Assembly (NCBI GenBank): GCA_910585725.1
Contig: CAJUFA010000055.1
Span: 1-13,192 of the forward strand
Direction: 5' to 3'
DNA length: 13,192 nucleotides
From: an uncultured Dorea sp.
GTDB taxonomy: Bacteria; Bacillota; Clostridia; Lachnospirales; Lachnospiraceae
The translations under genes were made by a program, and so were the position numbers. Below, piece by piece: positions 1 through 7,364 of the stretch. The notes under the pieces were generated by a model that saw only the letters and a list, made by a program, of their open reading frames with translations, searched no databases and was not told where the DNA came from. The stretch's first letter is position 1, and every line of letters begins with the position of its first letter.

Positions 1-10
1 ATAGGAATAA

Positions 11-42
11 GAAAACTCCCAACAAAAAAAGTGGGAGTTTTT
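11..42. terminator. Terminator-like hairpin at the left edge
   Basis: A perfect 10-bp inverted repeat (AAAACTCCCA at 12-21, TGGGAGTTTT at 32-41) encloses a 10-nt A-rich loop. It is followed by T on the plus strand and preceded by A, so it could terminate transcription in either direction. The right arm runs into the first codons of the GH31 reading frame, which is not where a terminator normally sits. It may belong to a different gene or element that has been joined to the GH31 gene. Confidence 0.6.
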
Positions 43-1497
43 CAGTGCCCTCAAACCTTCCAGGATTTTCCGGAATTTGTTCAAGAAATGAAAGATCAGA
101 ATATCCGTTTGATCCCCATCATTGACGCAGGCGTCAAGGTGGAAAAGGGCTACGATGTGTACGAGGAAGGCGTCAAGAAACGCTTCTTCTGCCAGCGTGA
201 GGACGGAAGCGACTTTATAGCGGCCGTGTGGCCGGGGGATACTCATTTCCCGGATGTGCTTAACGCCGAGGCGCGCGCATGGTTCGGAGATAAATACCGG
301 TTCCTGACAGACCAGGGTATAGAAGGATTCTGGAACGATATGAATGAACCCGCTATCTTCTACTCGCCGGAAGGTATCAACGAGGTAAAGGAGATGCTGA
401 AGCATTTTCTGGAAAATGAAGATTATAACAGCGGAATTAACGCAGGAACCCTGGCCGTTGCCCCCACGTCAGATACCAATGACAGCGGCGAAGCAGATAA
501 TGTCGATTGGACCTCTATCTGGCCATTGATGGGAAAGATCAACGGATTAGCCAACAGTAAAGAGGATTATCGCCGTTTTTACCATATGGTCAACGGCGAA
601 CTGATCCGCCACGACAAAGTACACAACCTGTTCGGGTATAATATGACCCGCGCTGCAGGCGAGGCTTTCGAACGGATCGATCCCGGCAAACGTTTCCTCA
701 TGTTCTCCCGCTCCTCTTATATCGGAATGCACCGCTACGGCGGAATATGGATGGGCGACAACAAGTCCTGGTGGTCCCACATCCTGCTGAATTTAAAGAT
801 GCTGCCCTCCCTGAATATGTGCGGCTTTCTGTATACGGGAGCGGATCTGGGCGGTTTTGGAGCCGATACCACAAGGGATCTGCTTCTTCGCTGGCTGGCT
901 TTGGGCGTATTTACTCCGCTGATGCGCAACCATGCCGCGGCAGGAACCAGAGACCAGGAATGTTATCGGTTTGAAGACCTTCAGGACTTCCGCCATGTGA
1001 TCAACGTTCGTTATCGGCTGATCCCTTATCTTTACAGCGAATATATGAAAGCCGCGCTGAACGACGATCTGTATTTCAAGCCGCTGGCATTCGTGTATCC
1101 GGAGGATTCCATGGCTGTTCAGGTTGAAGATCAGATGATGCTTGGAAATGAAATCATGATCGCGCCGGTATATACCCAGAATGCCCGGGGACGTTACGTA
1201 TACCTGCCGGAAGAAATGAAATTCGTGAAATTCCTGCCTGACGGATCTGTCCTGGAGGAGAACCTAAAGAAGGGGCATCATTATGTGGAGATCGCGCTGA
1301 ACGAAGTTCCCATGTTCATCCGTAGCGGAAAGTGCATCCCCCTTGCAGACGCCGCGGAATCTGTGGATTTGCTGGATACGAAGCATCTGTCTATGCTGGG
1401 ATATGAAGGGGCGGAGTATGTACTGTACGAGGATGACGGCGCCGGAAAAGAATACGATAAGGCAGAAAATTATCGGACGCTGAAGAAGGAAAGCTAG
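31..1497 (+). CDS. Glycoside hydrolase family 31 (alpha-glucosidase type), 5'-truncated
   Basis: The product is the C-terminal part of a GH31 alpha-glycosidase, which hydrolyses terminal alpha-linked glucose or related sugars by retention. Seen: WNDMNEP at residues 101-107 with the nucleophile Asp103; the RSSYIGMHRYGG block and WMGDN with the likely acid/base Asp243; the GADLGGF and RNHAAAGTRDQE regions; and a C-terminal beta domain ending in a YEDDG motif. Family members are usually 650-800 residues. This one has 488 and lacks the N-terminal beta-sandwich and the first barrel strands. The open frame begins at a GTG inside the right arm of a hairpin with no ribosome site, and residues 1 to about 10 do not look like GH31. 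The first in-frame ATG (88) also lacks a Shine-Dalgarno site. I infer a gene broken at about position 50, either by rearrangement or because the assembly starts here. No signal peptide can be assessed. Family assignment is secure; function as a live gene is doubtful. Confidence 0.85.
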   Translation: MGVFQCPQTFQDFPEFVQEMKDQNIRLIPIIDAGVKVEKGYDVYEEGVKKRFFCQREDGSDFIAAVWPGDTHFPDVLNAEARAWFGDKYRFLTDQGIEGFWNDMNEPAIFYSPEGINEVKEMLKHFLENEDYNSGINAGTLAVAPTSDTNDSGEADNVDWTSIWPLMGKINGLANSKEDYRRFYHMVNGELIRHDKVHNLFGYNMTRAAGEAFERIDPGKRFLMFSRSSYIGMHRYGGIWMGDNKSWWSHILLNLKMLPSLNMCGFLYTGADLGGFGADTTRDLLLRWLALGVFTPLMRNHAAAGTRDQECYRFEDLQDFRHVINVRYRLIPYLYSEYMKAALNDDLYFKPLAFVYPEDSMAVQVEDQMMLGNEIMIAPVYTQNARGRYVYLPEEMKFVKFLPDGSVLEENLKKGHHYVEIALNEVPMFIRSGKCIPLADAAESVDLLDTKHLSMLGYEGAEYVLYEDDGAGKEYDKAENYRTLKKES

Positions 1498-1540
1498 GGA
1501 CTTTCGGCAACGCCGATTTTCCCTGCACGGTGCAGCATAG

Positions 1541-1585
1541 AAAAGAAGAATCCCTGCGGAACGGAACCGGAAGGATTCTTCTTTT
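1541..1585. terminator. Bidirectional rho-independent terminator
   Basis: A 13-bp perfect inverted repeat (1541-1553 with 1573-1585, AAAAGAAGAATCC and its complement) is flanked by A on the left and T on the right. It lies between the end of the GH31 gene and the converging end of the fructose operon, so it can serve both. A smaller hairpin (1505-1515) followed by TTTT lies just after the GH31 stop. Confidence 0.75.
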
Positions 1586-1590
1586 TCTCA

Positions 1591-1642
1591 TATCCATATG
1601 TCTTTATTCCCGCGTATATCCATATGTCTTTATTCCCGCGTA
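1591..1642. repeat. Perfect 26-bp tandem duplication
   Basis: Two identical 26-bp units lie head to tail, 1591-1616 and 1617-1642 (each begins TATCCATATG and ends CCCGCGTA). The right copy contains the last codons and stop of the DeoR-type gene (stop at 1632-1630), so the left copy repeats that gene's tail in the 3' untranslated region. This looks like a slippage or tandem duplication event. Confidence 0.9.
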
Positions 1643-2406
1643 AGCTCCGGAGGATTCGATGCGTCATATGCCACTTCCACATTGTCACAATCCTCATATC
1701 CTGAAATCCTCTGATTTGTCAGAAACGTCACTCCGGAGAACGGGGCGAACGTCACCGCGCTCACATGATCGAATTTAGAACCGTCACAGAGCACGTAACT
1801 CTCTCTGCACTGTCCCATAGCCGTCCGCTTTATCATCGCTTCATTGATATCCGGCGTCGTGCAGCCGCTTTTCTTCGTCACACCGTTCGTACCGAAGAAG
1901 CCTTTCGTAAAGTGATAATTTTGAAGCGTCTGCATCGCCTGGCTTCCTACTACCGCTTCTGTGGAGGCTTTCAATTCCCCTCCTACAAGTATGACTTTAA
2001 GCCCGCACATGGCAAGCCGCTGTGCGTGGGCGACGGCATTCGTCACAAAGGTAACCTGACTATCCTCGATATAATCCAGCATATACGCCGTCGTCGTACC
2101 TGCATCCAGATACACAAAATCTTCTGGTTCGATCAGCGAAGCGGCGAACTTTGCGATCATTCTCTTCTCCTCTAAGTTCAACTCGCTCTTCTGAGCCACC
2201 GTATACTCATGGGTCGTAACCTTCTGATCCGCCGCCACGGCTCCGCCGAATACTTTCACAAGCTTTCCTTCCTGATCAAGCGCCGCAATGTCCCTGCGGA
2301 TCGTAGACGCCGAAGCAGAAAGCGTATCCTTCACTTCTGATACCGTAATGCTTCCTCTCTCTTCCAGAAGCTTAAGCAATAAATCCTGCCGCTGTCTTGT
2401 TAACAT
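1630..2406 (-). CDS. DeoR-family transcriptional regulator (FruR-like)
   Basis: A 258-residue DNA-binding repressor of the DeoR/GlpR family. The N-terminal helix-turn-helix spans residues 6-57 with recognition helix SASTIRRDI (32-40). It is followed by the DeoRC sugar-phosphate sensor domain with DAGTT (101-105), VTNA (121-124), VGGE (141-144), GTNG (172-175) and CDGSKF (207-212). The family senses phosphorylated sugars. Next to fruK and ptsI, the likely effector is fructose 1-phosphate, and the likely target is this operon's own promoter, which carries phased 10-bp repeats. The ATG follows the ptsI stop with no gap, and GGCGGGG in the ptsI tail can act as ribosome site, so the two are probably translationally coupled. 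A regulator as the last operon gene is unusual, since fruR more often comes first. The family is certain; the fructose role is inferred from context. Confidence 0.9.
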   Translation of the reverse strand: MLTRQRQDLLLKLLEERGSITVSEVKDTLSASASTIRRDIAALDQEGKLVKVFGGAVAADQKVTTHEYTVAQKSELNLEEKRMIAKFAASLIEPEDFVYLDAGTTTAYMLDYIEDSQVTFVTNAVAHAQRLAMCGLKVILVGGELKASTEAVVGSQAMQTLQNYHFTKGFFGTNGVTKKSGCTTPDINEAMIKRTAMGQCRESYVLCDGSKFDHVSAVTFAPFSGVTFLTNQRISGYEDCDNVEVAYDASNPPELTRE

Positions 2407-4050
2407 TTATTTCCCCGCCTTATATTCCCCTACATTCGTCTCCAGCACGATCTTACGGATCGGCAGAATACTTCCCGGCGAAACGGACAGTTCGTCTACT
2501 CCCATAGCAAGAAATTCTCTTGTCAGGGTCTGATCCGCTCCCAGCTCTCCGCAGATGCCCGCCCAGATGCCTGCCCTGTGCGCATTCTCCACCACCATGG
2601 ATATCATACGCAGAACGGCCGGGTGATGAGCGTCATAGAACTCGTCAAGCCTCGGATTCTGACGGTCAACAGCTAATGTATACTGTGTCAGGTCGTTGGT
2701 TCCGATGCTGAAAAAATCTACTTCCCGGGCGAGTATATCACTTATCAGGGCGGCCGCCGGCGTCTCAATCATAATTCCCTGTTCCGGCTCCCCGTAAGGC
2801 ATCTTATGCGCGTCAAGCTCAGCTTTCACTTCACCGACGATCTCTTTGATCCGCTTTATCTCTTCTATACTGGTGATCATAGGGTACATGATCGCTATAT
2901 TCCCAAAGACGCTGGCTCTGAACAAGGCGCGAAGCTGTGCTTTGAACACCTCCGGACGTGTCAGGCAGATGCGGATCGCCCGATACCCAAGAGCCGGATT
3001 CTCCTCATGCTCCATGTTAAAATAACCGCACTGCTTATCCGCCCCGATATCCAGCGTACGGATAATGACTCTTTTACCCGCCATCGTCTCCGCCGCCTGC
3101 TTATAGATCTGGAACTGCTCTTCTTCGGTAGGATAATCCTCCTTCTCCAGATAAAGGAACTCGCTCCGGAAAAGACCGATACCCTCCGCATCATTCTGCA
3201 TCACCATAGCCAGGTCTTTGATGTTTCCAATGTTAGCATACAACATCACTTTCTGACCGTCAAGAGTAACATTCTCACGCCCCTTCAGTCTCTGGAGCAG
3301 CTCTTTCTTCTCGGCTTCTTCCCGCTGTCTTTCCCGCATCTTATTCAACGTATCCTCATCCGGCTCAACGTAGATCTTTCCGGATGCCCCGTCTACGATC
3401 CCTAGTTTCCCGTCTACCGAATCGTCGAGAGGAAGTCCGGCTCCGACCAGAGCCGGGATCTCCATCATTCTTGCGAGAATGGCAGTATGGGAGTTCGCAG
3501 AACCGTGAACGGTAACAAAAGACAATACCATATCCTTATCAAGCTGCACGGTTTCGGAAGGAGCCAGATCGTCCGCCGCGATAATGACAGGTTCCTCTGT
3601 CTCTGCCGTACTTGCTTTCCTGCCATTTAATATAGCGAGCAGCCTTTCGGAAATATCTTTAACGTCCGCCGCGCGTTCCCGCATATAATCGTCGTCCATC
3701 GCTGAGAACATCCGGGAGAAATTATCTCCCGTCGCCGCAACTGCATATTCCACATTCACTTCCTGGCCGCGTACAATATTCTCCACGGATTCATTATAAT
3801 CCAAATCTTCCAGCATCATCTGATGCACCTCGAAGATAGCCGCATTCGCCTCTCCGACTTCCTTCAAGGCTTTGTCATACAGACTCTTAAGCTGTCGGGC
3901 CGCCTCTTCTTTTGCCGACGCGAAACGCGCGAGCTCTGACTCCGGATCCCCGGCTTTCGTACGCTTTACCTGCTGCACATCTTTTTTATATACGCGGATC
4001 TTACCGATTGCAATACCGCTAAATACACTTTTACCATCATATGTTCTCAT
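2407..4050 (-). CDS. ptsI: PTS enzyme I (phosphoenolpyruvate-protein phosphotransferase)
   Basis: A 547-residue cytoplasmic enzyme that takes phosphate from PEP and passes it to HPr, the first step of every PTS sugar uptake. Seen in order: N-terminal HPr-binding and helical region; swivelling phosphohistidine domain with His188 in NSHTAILAR; PEP-binding barrel with GIGLFRSEF (290-298), RTLDIGADK (331-339), GTNDLTQY (450-457); and Cys500 in GICGELG, the usual active-site cysteine. The length is slightly below the usual 570-575. The phosphohistidine block reads HGSANSHTAILAR rather than the common GGRTSHAAIMAR; my recollection is that such variants occur in other Clostridia enzymes I. The ATG overlaps the stop of the upstream IIA remnant (ATGA), which shows the ancestral order was IIA then ptsI. 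No HPr gene is seen in the window, so HPr must come from elsewhere. Catalytic residues are intact. Confidence 0.95.
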   Translation of the reverse strand: MRTYDGKSVFSGIAIGKIRVYKKDVQQVKRTKAGDPESELARFASAKEEAARQLKSLYDKALKEVGEANAAIFEVHQMMLEDLDYNESVENIVRGQEVNVEYAVAATGDNFSRMFSAMDDDYMRERAADVKDISERLLAILNGRKASTAETEEPVIIAADDLAPSETVQLDKDMVLSFVTVHGSANSHTAILARMMEIPALVGAGLPLDDSVDGKLGIVDGASGKIYVEPDEDTLNKMRERQREEAEKKELLQRLKGRENVTLDGQKVMLYANIGNIKDLAMVMQNDAEGIGLFRSEFLYLEKEDYPTEEEQFQIYKQAAETMAGKRVIIRTLDIGADKQCGYFNMEHEENPALGYRAIRICLTRPEVFKAQLRALFRASVFGNIAIMYPMITSIEEIKRIKEIVGEVKAELDAHKMPYGEPEQGIMIETPAAALISDILAREVDFFSIGTNDLTQYTLAVDRQNPRLDEFYDAHHPAVLRMISMVVENAHRAGIWAGICGELGADQTLTREFLAMGVDELSVSPGSILPIRKIVLETNVGEYKAGK

Positions 4051-4288
4051 GCTTTTTCTCCATCATTTCCTCTTTCGGACAGCTGAATCCTTCCATCCAC
4101 ACTCTTCTTCTCTTCGTCCGCCATGTCGATAATATCCAGGAATTCCTCCGGCGTCTTTGCACTGGGCAAACTCGCGGTAAATTCTCATCCATCAGCATCA
4201 AGGGCAATTTGCTCAACACGTCTAAATGTACATTATCTTCCGTATTCGGAGCCGCGTCAAGCAAAATACTTCTCACATCCAGCAAATC
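4047..4288 (-). pseudogene. Remnant of a fructose-type PTS EIIA domain (frameshifted C-terminus)
   Basis: About 80 codons between fruK and ptsI match the C-terminal third of a PTS IIA (fructose/mannitol) domain. One frame gives SILLDAAP, NTEDNVHLDVLSKL and LMLMDEN, ending near 4182. The next frame gives SAKTPEEFLDIID and runs to TGA at 4049-4047. Adding one T to the TTT run at 4181-4179 (minus strand) joins them as DENFTASLPSAKTPEEF, so a single-base loss explains the shift. Prolines in KLPLML and ASLPSA sit where family members usually carry other residues in helices, consistent with relaxed selection. The active-site His region and all of IIB and IIC are absent, and the 5' end of the remnant overlaps the fruK tail out of frame. 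I infer a large internal deletion of fruA-type sequence. It cannot work as a phosphocarrier. Confidence 0.75.
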
Positions 4289-5186
4289 CGTGTCTGTATA
4301 CTGCTTCAATCTCTTTCCTGGATGCCAGATATTCGGAAAATGCACTGGCGCTTCCTGCGGCGATTCCCATATGAAACGCATGCTCATAATCCGCATGCTC
4401 CATCCAGCCTGCCATGAATCCTGCAACCATGGAATCGCCGGCGCCTACGCCGTTCACCAGTATTCCTTCCGGCGCCGGGGCATCATATACGCGCCCGTCC
4501 GCCGCGGCCAGCACCGCGCCTTCCCCCGCCATGGAAACCAACACATTCTGCGCCCCCCGCTCCCGGAGCTTCCTGGCATAAGGTATCACTTCTTCCCTGC
4601 GTTTCAGTTCTACGCCGAATATCTCGCCCAGCTCATGGTTATTCGGTTTGATCAGAAACGGCTGATAGGAAAGCACGTTCGTCAGCAGATCCTTCGTAGC
4701 GTCCACAACAATCTGAACTCCTTTTCCCTGCAGCCTCTCCATGATCTTCTGGTACATGTCATCCGGCAATGACGCCGGGATGCTTCCCGAAAGAAAGAGC
4801 ACGTCGCCCTTCTTAAGCCCCTCCAGCTGTTCCATTAACATCCCAAGCTTCTCTTCACAGATCCCGGGTCCCTGCCCGTTAATCTCCGTTCCGTCGATAG
4901 ACTTAAGCTTGAGATTGATCCTTGTAAATCCGTCTTCAATGCGGATAAAGCCGTTCCTTACCCCCATAGTCTCCAACTTCCTTACAACCTCTTCTCCGGT
5001 AAATCCTGCTATAAACCCAAGCGCCGTACTTTGTATCCCGAGATTCATCAAGACGATCGATACGTTGATTCCCTTCCCTCCCGGAAGCAAGAGTTCAGAA
5101 CTGGTTCGGTTTGTAAGACCAAGGCTGAAGTCCTCCACCGATACAATGTAATCCAGCGAAGGATTACATGTCACCGTATATATCAT
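4257..5186 (-). CDS. fruK: 1-phosphofructokinase (PfkB family)
   Basis: A 309-residue cytoplasmic kinase that phosphorylates fructose 1-phosphate to fructose 1,6-bisphosphate with ATP. PfkB family signs: N-terminal CNPSLDY, PGGKGINVS (35-43) for substrate binding, KPNNHELGEIFG (180-191), and GVGAGDSMVAGF (246-257) with catalytic Asp251 and the anion hole. FruK rather than tagatose-6-phosphate kinase is favoured by the neighbours: ptsI, a IIA remnant and a DeoR regulator. The start is supported by AAAGGAG eight bases upstream. The native protein probably ended near EAVYR (residue 298). The last 11 residues (HGFAGCEKYFA) come from reading the IIA remnant out of frame, a sign of a deletion junction. 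The kinase core is intact. With the operon's transporter gone, its substrate would need to come from another PTS. Confidence 0.92.
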   Translation of the reverse strand: MIYTVTCNPSLDYIVSVEDFSLGLTNRTSSELLLPGGKGINVSIVLMNLGIQSTALGFIAGFTGEEVVRKLETMGVRNGFIRIEDGFTRINLKLKSIDGTEINGQGPGICEEKLGMLMEQLEGLKKGDVLFLSGSIPASLPDDMYQKIMERLQGKGVQIVVDATKDLLTNVLSYQPFLIKPNNHELGEIFGVELKRREEVIPYARKLRERGAQNVLVSMAGEGAVLAAADGRVYDAPAPEGILVNGVGAGDSMVAGFMAGWMEHADYEHAFHMGIAAGSASAFSEYLASRKEIEAVYRHGFAGCEKYFA

Positions 5187-5241
5187 ATTTCTTTTCTCCT
5201 TTCCCTCTATCTGTTTTGCTCATGTTTGATTTTGTAATCAT

Positions 5242-5270
5242 ATTATATATCCATATTCGCTCAAAATCAA
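5242..5270 (-). promoter_or_regulatory. Sigma-A-type promoter of the fructose operon
   Basis: On the minus strand there is TTGATT (5270-5265), a 17-bp spacer, then TATAAT (5247-5242), about 55 bases before the fruK ATG. The -10 matches the consensus exactly and the -35 is close to it. Confidence 0.75.
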
Positions 5271-5313
5271 TCAATCTTTTTCACAAATTTCCATTTTTCT
5301 TTTTGGCAATATT

Positions 5314-5353
5314 GCACAATTGTGGTTGTTTATGACTATTTATGGTTATTTAC
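5314..5353 (-). promoter_or_regulatory. Phased 10-bp direct repeats, candidate FruR/DeoR operator
   Basis: Reading the minus strand from 5353 down, three tandem 10-mers are GTAAATAACC, ATAAATAGTC and ATAAACAACC, followed by a degenerate fourth, ACAATTGTGC. One unit per helical turn is the kind of operator DeoR-family repressors use. The array lies 44-83 bp upstream of the -35 box of the fruK promoter. The fourth unit overlaps a 10-bp palindrome CACAATTGTG (5315-5324). The operon's own DeoR-type protein is the obvious candidate ligand. Binding is inferred. Confidence 0.5.
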
Positions 5354-5360
5354 ACGTGAA

Positions 5361-5430
5361 AACAAAAAAAGAAGAATCCTTCCTGGAACAGTTATTTTAA
5401 AACACCCTATTCCGTGAGAATTCTTCTTTT
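5361..5430 (-). terminator. Terminator after the sce7726-like gene
   Basis: Arms at 5420-5430 and 5367-5377 (11 bp, ATTCTTCTTTT and its complement) form a hairpin with a long, partly paired loop. On the minus strand it is followed by a T run (5370-5364). It ends the AraC/sce7726 transcript ahead of the fructose promoter. Confidence 0.65.
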
Positions 5431-5481
5431 CTGATCTACCTATTGTAAAAGGCTGCTATCGCTTCTCCCCTGCATAAAAGA

Positions 5482-6072
5482 TTACCTGCTCTTATACTCC
5501 CTGATCATATCCTCAATCCGCGTATAGTCCCGCTCAAATAATTCCTGGCTGATCTGTTCACGCAGAACATCCTGCGGAACGCCAAGAAGGATCTTCTCTA
5601 TCACAAACTGCTTGCTTCGCTGCCGATATCCGGGAAGACGGTTCAACTCCTGGATATGCGCCAGTTCCGGTCTCCACAGAATACCAAGCTTTTTCTTCTC
5701 ATTGACTTTCGGATTCTCCCTGGGCTTCCGAAGGATATAAAAGTCCGCTTCTCCCTCTATCTGCTCTACAGTGATAATCCCCCACCACTCCGGCACATGT
5801 TCTTCAATATGCATGGCATGACTGGAACCGATCACCACATAATTATAATCAAAGTACTGATTATAATCCCTCACCTGCCGCTTAAGCCTGGCGTAAGTGT
5901 CCGCGTCGCTCTTTATCTCAATTCCTACGATACGCGACGGAATGACCATAACAACATCCGCCCGGGATCTTCCGATCTGCTTCTCCTCTAATATTCGTAC
6001 TTTACCGTAATACGCCTCCAAAAAGTCAAAAAGAGGTTCACGGATATCTTTATCGTATAACAATTCAATCAT
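5482..6072 (-). CDS. sce7726-like protein with PD-(D/E)XK nuclease-like core
   Basis: A 196-residue soluble protein. The N-terminal half resembles the sce7726 family: YDKDIREPLFDFLE (residues 6-19), then Glu29/Glu30, SRADVV with Asp39, and IEIK with Glu52 and Lys54. The acidic-Asp-ExK spacing matches a PD-(D/E)XK nuclease fold. The second half is charged and helical (REYKSR end) with no recognised domain. Role unknown; DNA cleavage is only suggested by the residue pattern. GGGGAG directly abuts the ATG at 6072, which is too close. The TTG at 6063 (codon 4) sits nine bases from it and may be the true start. The gene follows the AraC gene by 35-44 bases with no terminator between them, so it is probably co-transcribed. 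No methylase or other restriction partner is nearby. Confidence 0.75.
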   Translation of the reverse strand: MIELLYDKDIREPLFDFLEAYYGKVRILEEKQIGRSRADVVMVIPSRIVGIEIKSDADTYARLKRQVRDYNQYFDYNYVVIGSSHAMHIEEHVPEWWGIITVEQIEGEADFYILRKPRENPKVNEKKKLGILWRPELAHIQELNRLPGYRQRSKQFVIEKILLGVPQDVLREQISQELFERDYTRIEDMIREYKSR

Positions 6073-6106
6073 CTCCCCGACAATTCAAACTGACAGCTTA
6101 CATGAA

Positions 6107-7318
6107 TTAAATATCGAACTCCCTCACCCCGTACACTCTCCGGTACTGGTTCGGCGTCATCCCTACACATTCTTTAAACTGCTTCCCCATGTGGCTCTGT
6201 GAGGAAAACCCCAGATAATTTGCTATCTCGCTGCAGGAATACCGGGAATAGATTAACAGATTCTTCACCAGATTCATCTTCTCCCTGCGGATAAAATCTG
6301 TCAGGGAGATCTTTTCACACTGGTGAAACAATTCCGAAAGGTAATTGGCATTAAGCTTCAGTTCGTCTGCAATATCCTGTACATAGATTTTATCATGAAG
6401 ATGAGAAAATATGTAGTCCTTGCACCGGTTAATGTGAGGATTCCTGTCTTTCTCATCTCTCCCCGATTTCTGCTCATTCAAATCTCTTACCATCTGGGCA
6501 TACTGAAACTCTACAGAACGGAAGATATGAAAAAGCGTAGGAATATCGCTGCACTCTTCAAGTTTCTGAATCGTGGAATCACTGAGAGAATAGGCGATCT
6601 CATAGGGAAGCCCTCCCCGGATCGCCGCCCGGCTTGCCAGTGTGACAACGACGATACCCAGATTCTTCGTATTACGGACAGGATTCTTCGCAAGAGTTCC
6701 GTACTCACCTAAAAAATCCTCCTTGATCGCCGCCTCTAACTGCTCCAAATCCCCCTGTTCAATACTGGCGCACTCCCTGAATTCCTGATCATAAGGATTG
6801 TGCTTCCTGCCATTTTCCTGATTTTCAAAAATAAGCTCGGAAAAATGCGCCTTCAACCGTGCGTCCGTTTCCTGCCTGATGCAATTCGCAGTCAACAGAT
6901 CATTTTCATCCAAAGTTTTCTCCCGACACATATTAAACATTAACAATACATCTGCCGCCAATTTCTTAAAACTGCACGCCGGAACAGTCTGAATCCACAT
7001 CTCATCCACAGTCGGTATCTCTGCCTGACAGCGCAGATACACTGCTTCCAAAAAGCGCACCGGACCAATAATAAAATGGTATTCCGGCCCGGGAACAAAT
7101 GCATACAAAAACTCCCCGCCAAAAGACAAAAGCGTAGGATATTCAAAGGATATATCCTGCAGGGATATGAACAGGGACATTAACTCCTCCGGCGCAAAAC
7201 GGTCCTGAAACTGCAGCCGCCCACAGAAGCTTTCTATATGATTAAAATCTGCCGCATATCTTTGAACAAACGTATGTAAATGATAAGAAATATATTTCAT
7301 CAGATAACTATAGTTCAT
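6107..7318 (-). CDS. AraC-family transcriptional regulator
   Basis: A protein of about 403 residues whose last 107 residues form the AraC/XylS DNA-binding domain. This has a first helix-turn-helix VQDIADELKLNANYLSELF and a second around CSEIANYLGFSSQSHMGKQF, ending in the family signature VGMTPNQYRR. The first 290 residues are a Lachnospiraceae-style sensor region without a clear cupin motif, and its ligand is unknown. I place the start at the ATG at 7318: GGAGG (7331-7327) is eight bases away, whereas the ATG at 7324 leaves only two. The gene is divergent from the GH5 glycosidase and shares its 160-bp control region, so it most likely activates that gene in response to a beta-glucoside or a related sugar. 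No terminator is seen before the downstream sce7726-like gene. Confidence 0.9.
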   Translation of the reverse strand: MNYSYLMKYISYHLHTFVQRYAADFNHIESFCGRLQFQDRFAPEELMSLFISLQDISFEYPTLLSFGGEFLYAFVPGPEYHFIIGPVRFLEAVYLRCQAEIPTVDEMWIQTVPACSFKKLAADVLLMFNMCREKTLDENDLLTANCIRQETDARLKAHFSELIFENQENGRKHNPYDQEFRECASIEQGDLEQLEAAIKEDFLGEYGTLAKNPVRNTKNLGIVVVTLASRAAIRGGLPYEIAYSLSDSTIQKLEECSDIPTLFHIFRSVEFQYAQMVRDLNEQKSGRDEKDRNPHINRCKDYIFSHLHDKIYVQDIADELKLNANYLSELFHQCEKISLTDFIRREKMNLVKNLLIYSRYSCSEIANYLGFSSQSHMGKQFKECVGMTPNQYRRVYGVREFDI

Positions 7319-7364
7319 CTTCATGTCCTCCGCTTTTCTTCATACGTACAATATAACACATTTA

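Noticed and set aside
2806..3405. 199-codon plus-strand open frame
   Set aside because: It lies fully opposite the ptsI gene, has no ribosome site, and its protein is low-quality antisense sequence.
2970..4050. Enzyme I phosphohistidine motif change as a sign of inactivation
   Set aside because: The His is present and HGSANSHTAILAR-like variants fit Clostridia enzymes I as I recall them. The PEP-site motifs and active-site Cys are intact.
4037..4426. A 129-codon minus-strand open frame overlapping the fruK end and the ptsI start
   Set aside because: It overlaps fruK in another frame for its first half. Only its middle resembles a IIA domain, and its end is out of frame relative to that domain. 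It is explained by the IIA remnant with a frameshift.
4041..4772. 243-codon plus-strand open frame
   Set aside because: It is antisense to fruK and the IIA remnant, with no recognisable domain.
5482..7324. AraC plus nuclease-like gene as a defence island
   Set aside because: No methylase, toxin, reverse transcriptase, integrase or other defence partner is visible; two genes are not enough to claim a system.
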